Positions 5,923-9,042 of a stretch of DNA of 9,042 nt are shown one piece after another. Position 1 is the first letter of the stretch, and every line of letters starts with the position of its first letter. The notes under the pieces are model-generated. The model saw only the letters and a program-made list of their open reading frames with translations, did not search any database and had not been told where the DNA came from. The DNA lies in NCBI GenBank assembly GCA_023230175.1, contig JALNXV010000124.1:1-9042 (forward strand). The letters are read 5' to 3'. This DNA comes from Candidatus Cloacimonadota bacterium. Its GTDB lineage: Bacteria; Cloacimonadota; Cloacimonadia; Cloacimonadales; WRIO01. A program made the position numbers and the translations under genes.

Positions 5923-7236
5923 TTAAGAAAAAATTTCTTTATAAGCCCATGCTCCGAGTTCTCTTAATTTTTTGGCAGTTAATTCCTTGTTCTTAACCAG
6001 AATCATATCGGCGCATTCGCTTTTTTCATACCAATACTTGTCCACGACCTTAATACCGAACTTCTCGGGAGTATCTCCGATCATGGTTCCCGGAAAAGGA
6101 ATCAAAATATTAAATGAAACCATCTGTGGATTTATCCGCTTGGCAAACTTTACCGTCGCCCTTATTTTATCCTCTGTGTCTCCCGGCAAACCAAAAAGGA
6201 ATGAGGCATGCAAATTTATCTTATTATCTTTTAGTAGCTTAGCCACCCGAGTTAATTGGTTCGGCACAATTCCTTTTTTGACATTTTGTAAAACCATTGC
6301 TGACACTGATTCAAAACCTATAAATAAACGATAACATCCAGATTTTTTCATTAGCCTTAACAATTCAATTCCTTCTTTTGTGTCTTTTATCCTATCCGCC
6401 CGTATATTGGCGTTCCATTGGAATTTTATTCGCTCCTTGATGATGATTCGACAAAATTCTCTCAGCCTTTCTTCATTTGCACCAAAATCAAGATCAGAAA
6501 AAAATATGGATTTGAAACCGAGAGCTAAAGTTTCTCGAACTTCTTTTACCAAACTGGCAACACTTCTTAGTCTAATATTTCTATCGAATGCACTGCTTTG
6601 GCAAAAATAACAATGGTTTGTACACCCCCTTCCGCCCTGTATTGTTGTTTCAATGTCCTTTTTTAAATATTTATCTATCGGGAATAAAGTCCTATCTGGT
6701 ATAGGCAATTCGTCCAAATTTATTATTGGTTCTCTGTCTTCATTTTGTTGAATTATTTTATTTTCTCGATAAGTCAAGCCCTTGATTTTTGAAAAATCAT
6801 CTCCGTTTTTGATTGCTCGCACCAAATCCAAAAGCACGTAATCGGGCTCATATTTTATAATAAATGAAATTTCAGAATTTCTTTCCAGAGTTTCCCTGTC
6901 TCGAAAGGTGACATGCGCGCCTATCATAGCAATATCTATCTTGGGAAAACTTTTTTTAACTTTCCTGGTTAAATCTAGTGCTTGAAAAAAATTTCTCGTT
7001 TGTAAAACTGTTGTTTCAGAGTTGATGACAATAAGATTTGGATTGTAATCGTTTATTTTCTCGAAAATTTTTTTATCGGTAATACTCTCAATAGCTAAAT
7101 CTATTACTTTTACACCGTATCCTTCTGATTTCAAAATAGTAGCAGGATATGCAATTATTAAAGGCAGGTGGGTAATACCGGCGCTCAAAAAAAATCTGGA
7201 ATTCAAAAATAAAACTTTAAAACCTTTATTTATCAT
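5923..7236 (-). CDS. B12-binding-domain radical SAM protein
   Basis: A 437-residue enzyme. Residues 1 to about 170 resemble the cobalamin-binding Rossmann-like domain seen in BchE/HpnP-type radical SAM proteins (VLFLNSRFFLS..., GYGVKVIDLAIE, NPNLIVINSET, DIAMIGAHVTF). The His of the classic DxHxxG cobalamin motif is absent: VIDLAIES occupies that position. The radical SAM core holds GGRGCTNHCYFCQ, with Cys205, Cys209 and Cys212 binding the 4Fe-4S cluster, then FSDLDFGAN, FIGFES, SFLFGLPGDTED and ILIPFPGT, all typical of this subgroup. Members methylate unactivated carbons or rearrange rings. ATG 7236 overlaps the stop of the PqqD gene by 11 bases. In this operon it is a plausible second modifying enzyme; the reaction is unknown. 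Confidence 0.92.
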   Translation of the reverse strand: MINKGFKVLFLNSRFFLSAGITHLPLIIAYPATILKSEGYGVKVIDLAIESITDKKIFEKINDYNPNLIVINSETTVLQTRNFFQALDLTRKVKKSFPKIDIAMIGAHVTFRDRETLERNSEISFIIKYEPDYVLLDLVRAIKNGDDFSKIKGLTYRENKIIQQNEDREPIINLDELPIPDRTLFPIDKYLKKDIETTIQGGRGCTNHCYFCQSSAFDRNIRLRSVASLVKEVRETLALGFKSIFFSDLDFGANEERLREFCRIIIKERIKFQWNANIRADRIKDTKEGIELLRLMKKSGCYRLFIGFESVSAMVLQNVKKGIVPNQLTRVAKLLKDNKINLHASFLFGLPGDTEDKIRATVKFAKRINPQMVSFNILIPFPGTMIGDTPEKFGIKVVDKYWYEKSECADMILVKNKELTAKKLRELGAWAYKEIFS

Positions 7237-7516
7237 TTTCTTTTGTGTTCTTAATTGAAATAATGCCCAGCTTATACAAACTTTTTAATAATGTCTTAAC
7301 AGTCTTGACAGCATCATCACTGGTAATATCATACTTATCTTCTATGTGTTTTATAATTTGTTCTTCAAAAACGCCTTTTTTCAATAACATAAACATTTCG
7401 CTCGCTGATGGATTTAGTTCATGGAAAAAATCCCTTTCCGGATCAAATATTAATACGCAATCAGGCTGGCTCGTCCTAATTTTAATATTTTTTGAAATAA
7501 TGATTTTGCTTGCCAT
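7226..7516 (-). CDS. PqqD-like peptide-binding protein (RiPP recognition element)
   Basis: A 96-residue protein matching the PqqD family: N-terminal beta strands (IIISKNIKIRTSQPDCVLIFDPE), the hallmark FHELNPSASEMFMLLKKG (31-48), then EEQIIKHIEDKYDI and DDAVKTVKTLLKSLYKLGII, forming the winged-helix-like helices. In PQQ, mycofactocin and many other RiPP pathways this domain binds the leader of a precursor peptide and hands it to a partner radical SAM/SPASM enzyme. Here the gene starts four bases after exactly such an enzyme, strongly suggesting the same partnership. It is translated from ATG 7516 without a Shine-Dalgarno sequence. It is a stand-alone domain, not fused. Confidence 0.93.
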   Translation of the reverse strand: MASKIIISKNIKIRTSQPDCVLIFDPERDFFHELNPSASEMFMLLKKGVFEEQIIKHIEDKYDITSDDAVKTVKTLLKSLYKLGIISIKNTKENDK

Positions 7517-7520
7517 ATTT

Positions 7521-8504
7521 TTATTTTACTAATAAATTGCATCTTGAATCGGCTAAACCCTCCTTCTTTGCGAACGCTCTGCAACCACCCTTGCAAGTAT
7601 CCCCATATCTACAGTTTATACAAACATTTGGTAATGTAGGGAACTTCCTTGACTGTATTTTTTTCCAAACACTTTCCAATCCTTCTAAATAGACGTTACC
7701 AAAACTAGTGCTTAAAAAATTACATAAACTAACCTCTCCGTCCGGTTTTATTGAAATCCAGGAAATACCAGCTTGACATAAATTACCGATAAACAACTTC
7801 TTAAACTCACTTGTTTTTATTTTATTGGCAAGCAAAGGAATGGCTATCGGGTCATGAAAGGCGATATTGATTTTTTTATTATATTTCTTTTTTAATTCCC
7901 ATAAACGGAATATTATATCTGAATAATTTTCTAATAATTTTTTATTTATATATTTTTGATTTCTAACAGTTAAAAAATAAATATCTTTTGCGCCCTTTTC
8001 AATGCTAAACTTTATAATCCCCTCAAGATTTGAGTAATTTGATTCGTTAATTGTGATATTTAAGCCAAAGACTAATCCATTTTTTTTGCAATTATCCATT
8101 GCAATGATCGCCTTATCCCAACAATCTCTCCTTCCGCGCAAATTATTGTGATATTCTTTTGACAAACTATCAAAACTGATAACAACCCTTGACACCTTCG
8201 CCTTCTTTAATTCTTTAGCAGTCTTTTCGTCAAGCAATATTCCGTTGGTAATAAGTGTTGTATCTATGTTTAATCGATAACAAAAAGAGATAATATCAAA
8301 TACATCTCTTCTCAATAAACTTTCTCCATGTGTAAGCACAATCTTAAACACCCCCAAATTAGCCATTTCTTTAATTAAATTTTTTATTTTTTGCTTTGGG
8401 ATGTCTCTAGTAGTCTTTTTGTGTACGTAGCAGTGTTTACATTTTAAATTGCAAAAATAAGTTAGCCCCAAATAAACCTGGGGAGGAAAATAATCATTAT
8501 GCAT
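7521..8504 (-). CDS. Radical SAM/SPASM peptide-modifying enzyme (PqqE-like architecture)
   Basis: A 327-residue enzyme. YLGLTYFCNLKCKHCYV carries the CxxxCxxC cluster motif (Cys18, Cys22, Cys25). The usual GGEP motif reads HGES (59-62). VVISFDSL and GLNITIN follow the normal SAM-binding order. The C-terminal SPASM domain is complete: Cys243-x12-Gly-x4-Cys261, then Cys295-x2-Cys298-x5-Cys304-x3-Cys308 and Cys322, enough for auxiliary 4Fe-4S clusters. Enzymes of this kind crosslink or otherwise modify ribosomal peptides (PqqE, MftC, sactisynthases). The start is ATG 8504, preceded by a weak AGGG five bases upstream. It is the first enzyme gene of the operon, 42 bases after a 20-codon ORF. It could also modify a protein or small molecule, but the PqqD partner favours a peptide. 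Confidence 0.94.
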   Translation of the reverse strand: MHNDYFPPQVYLGLTYFCNLKCKHCYVHKKTTRDIPKQKIKNLIKEMANLGVFKIVLTHGESLLRRDVFDIISFCYRLNIDTTLITNGILLDEKTAKELKKAKVSRVVISFDSLSKEYHNNLRGRRDCWDKAIIAMDNCKKNGLVFGLNITINESNYSNLEGIIKFSIEKGAKDIYFLTVRNQKYINKKLLENYSDIIFRLWELKKKYNKKINIAFHDPIAIPLLANKIKTSEFKKLFIGNLCQAGISWISIKPDGEVSLCNFLSTSFGNVYLEGLESVWKKIQSRKFPTLPNVCINCRYGDTCKGGCRAFAKKEGLADSRCNLLVK

Positions 8505-8546
8505 ACTAACCCTAACTCAAGATTTTGCCAACAAAAAAATCTAAAG

Positions 8547-8609
8547 CTAGCAAGGAGATTTTAAGCTTCTTGTTCTAACGACTGGTTTTACTAATTTTGG
8601 CTTTTTCAT
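8547..8609 (-). CDS. Candidate 20-residue precursor peptide
   Basis: From ATG 8609 the frame reads MKKPKLVKPVVRTRSLKSPC and stops with TAG. It is the first ORF after a near-consensus promoter (leader about 27 bases) and the only ATG-started ORF I noticed between that promoter and the radical SAM/SPASM gene. The size is close to PqqA (about 23 residues), and the Lys/Pro-rich N-terminus resembles the short leaders bound by PqqD domains. It lacks the Glu and Tyr that PqqE joins in PqqA; the modifiable candidates are the C-terminal Cys, Ser, Thr, Arg and Pro residues. It has no Shine-Dalgarno sequence, but neither do most genes here. Such a short ORF can occur by chance, so position and context carry the argument. 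Confidence 0.5.
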   Translation of the reverse strand: MKKPKLVKPVVRTRSLKSPC

Positions 8610-8642
8610 AAGTCAAAAATTAATTATTTATTAATATAATTA

Positions 8643-8671
8643 ATAATACTATTTAACAACTACAGTGTCAA
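8643..8671 (-). promoter_or_regulatory. Promoter of the radical SAM peptide operon
   Basis: On the minus strand TTGACA (8666-8671) is followed by exactly 17 bases and TATTAT (8643-8648): a perfect -35, optimal spacing and a 5-of-6 -10. Transcription would start near 8636, upstream of the 20-codon ORF and the enzyme genes. The -35 overlaps the stop of the 65-aa ORF. Confidence 0.75.
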
Positions 8672-8678
8672 TAGTTGT
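8656..8678. repeat. Inverted repeat flanking the operon's -35 box
   Basis: ACAACTA (8656-8662) and TAGTTGT (8672-8678) form a perfect 7-base inverted repeat with a 9-base spacer that contains the TTGACA box. The 23-base length and location suit an operator for a dimeric repressor, or a weak hairpin ending the upstream rpmG/tRNA transcript (no T run follows). Confidence 0.45.
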
Positions 8679-8865
8679 GCGCTTGCAGGGTTAATGTTAC
8701 CTTTTCCGGTTGGATTAGGCAAATAGAGTCAAATAGACTGCCTGCTAGTTTTTTTCTCGGGGTAAGTCCAGCCATGCCAATCTTATTATTTCCATCATTG
8801 TACTCATAAACAAAACCCTGGGAAGAGATTTTCTTTTTTACTCTATTATCTTTTTTTATAAGCAT
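8668..8865 (-). CDS. Hypothetical 65-residue protein downstream of tRNA-Trp
   Basis: ATG 8865 opens a 65-residue frame seven bases after the tRNA-Trp end. It is basic at the N-terminus (MLIKKDNRVKKKI), followed by QGFVYEYNDGNNKIGMAGLTPRKK and a mixed C-terminus ending LTLQAHNY. I do not recognise a family; there is no membrane segment and no SecE-like tryptophan/proline motif, although secE often occupies this place. The frame extends upstream into the tRNA, but those residues only translate the tRNA and were excluded. It could be a real small gene, a remnant, or, being next to a PqqD/SPASM operon, a second precursor candidate, though the promoter of that operon lies at its 3' end. Confidence 0.35.
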   Translation of the reverse strand: MLIKKDNRVKKKISSQGFVYEYNDGNNKIGMAGLTPRKKLAGSLFDSICLIQPEKVTLTLQAHNY

Positions 8866-8871
8866 ATTTTG

Positions 8872-8942
8872 CACGGGATGTAGGAATCGAACCCACGCTA
8901 GAGGTTTTGGAGACCCCTGTACTACCATTATACGAATCCCGC
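8872..8942 (-). tRNA. trpT: tRNA-Trp (CCA anticodon)
   Basis: A full 71-base cloverleaf: acceptor GCGGGAT with ATCCCGT (first pair G-U), D stem GTAT/GTAC, anticodon stem GGGGT/ACCTC with loop CTCCAAA (anticodon CCA), variable TAGC, T stem GTGGG/CCTAC with loop TTCGATT, discriminator G. The 3' CCA is not encoded (CAA follows), so a CCA-adding enzyme is needed. It lies 24 bases after rpmG and is probably co-transcribed with it. Confidence 0.97.
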
Positions 8943-8946
8943 AGCA

Positions 8947-8958
8947 GGCCCTAGGGCC
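8947..8958. repeat. GC-rich 12-base palindrome between rpmG and tRNA-Trp
   Basis: GGCCCTAGGGCC is a perfect palindrome made of 10 G/C bases in an otherwise AT-rich window, four bases upstream of the mature tRNA 5' end. It might form a small hairpin marking processing of the rpmG/tRNA transcript. Its function is unknown. Confidence 0.5.
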
Positions 8959-8966
8959 GACTGAAA

Positions 8967-9042
8967 CTACTTAGTTTCCTTGTGCTCGGTGTGCTGATTA
9001 CACTTGGGGCAATACTTCTTGATTACCAAGCGGTCTTTAATC
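8967..9042 (-). CDS. rpmG: Ribosomal protein L33, C-terminal part
   Basis: The last 24 residues before the stop read IKDRLVIKKYCPKCNQHTEH and then KETK, the conserved L33 ending with the CPxC half of its zinc site and the typical HxxHKETK tail. The 5' part, including the start and the first CxxC, lies outside the window. L33 is a small large-subunit ribosomal protein. It is followed directly by tRNA-Trp, a common bacterial order (rpmG, trpT, secE, nusG). Confidence 0.93.
   Translation of the reverse strand, partial: IKDRLVIKKYCPKCNQHTEHKETK

Noticed and set aside
5691..7692. Several plus-strand open frames of 60-120 codons
   Set aside because: They lie antisense to long, motif-bearing minus-strand genes, are rich in Phe/Leu/Ser/Ile as expected for complements of lysine-rich genes, and show no family features.
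8866..8928. Upstream extension of the 65-aa ORF to GTG/ATG codons inside the tRNA (86-residue version)
   Set aside because: The added residues only translate the tRNA-Trp sequence, which forms a complete cloverleaf with a matching discriminator base.
1..9042. Insertion sequences, CRISPR arrays, integrase genes and a tRNA-derived attachment repeat
   Set aside because: No transposase or integrase motifs, no regularly spaced repeats, and no second copy of the tRNA-Trp 3' end were found by eye.

Overview
The window is an AT-rich bacterial chromosome segment using the standard code: TGA acts as a stop and the tRNA-Trp has a CCA anticodon. Several traits suggest a small-genome lineage, possibly Candidate Phyla Radiation/Patescibacteria. 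These are the near absence of Shine-Dalgarno sequences, very short spacers, an archaeal/eukaryote-type ProRS, a tRNA without encoded CCA, and several decaying genes. The assignment is an inference from style; there is no marker that proves it.

Left part (1-2700, minus strand). An intact tyrosyl-tRNA synthetase gene (tyrS) is followed downstream by two broken genes: an HD-type protein with its middle missing, and a PD-(D/E)XK nuclease-like protein split by a one-base frameshift. Upstream of tyrS, across about 320 bases of gene-free sequence with a likely bidirectional terminator, lies a third broken gene, a small nucleotidyltransferase that also keeps both ends and lacks its middle. The region looks like ongoing gene decay around an essential gene.

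Middle (2700-4500, plus strand). Prolyl-tRNA synthetase (proS) stands alone, transcribed divergently from the nucleotidyltransferase remnant and ended by a good intrinsic terminator. It converges on the operon to its right.

Right part (4546-8680, minus strand). This is a tight five-gene operon in transcription order: radical SAM/SPASM enzyme, PqqD-like peptide-recognition protein, B12-binding-domain radical SAM enzyme, VOC-fold protein and Gfo/Idh/MocA oxidoreductase. Genes are separated by at most 4 bases or overlap by 11. Ahead of the first enzyme, under a near-consensus promoter (TTGACA, 17 bases, TATTAT), is a 20-codon ORF, MKKPKLVKPVVRTRSLKSPC, which is a good candidate for the precursor peptide. 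Together these look like an undescribed ribosomally made, post-translationally modified peptide (RiPP) or PQQ-like cofactor pathway: the PqqD protein would present the peptide, the SPASM enzyme would make the first radical modification, and the remaining three enzymes would act on the product. No transporter or protease is in the window.

Right edge (8668-9042, minus strand). The end of rpmG (ribosomal protein L33) is followed by tRNA-Trp. In many bacteria secE and nusG come next; here there is a 65-aa protein of unknown function and then the peptide operon, so the operon may be an insertion in a conserved ribosomal neighbourhood.
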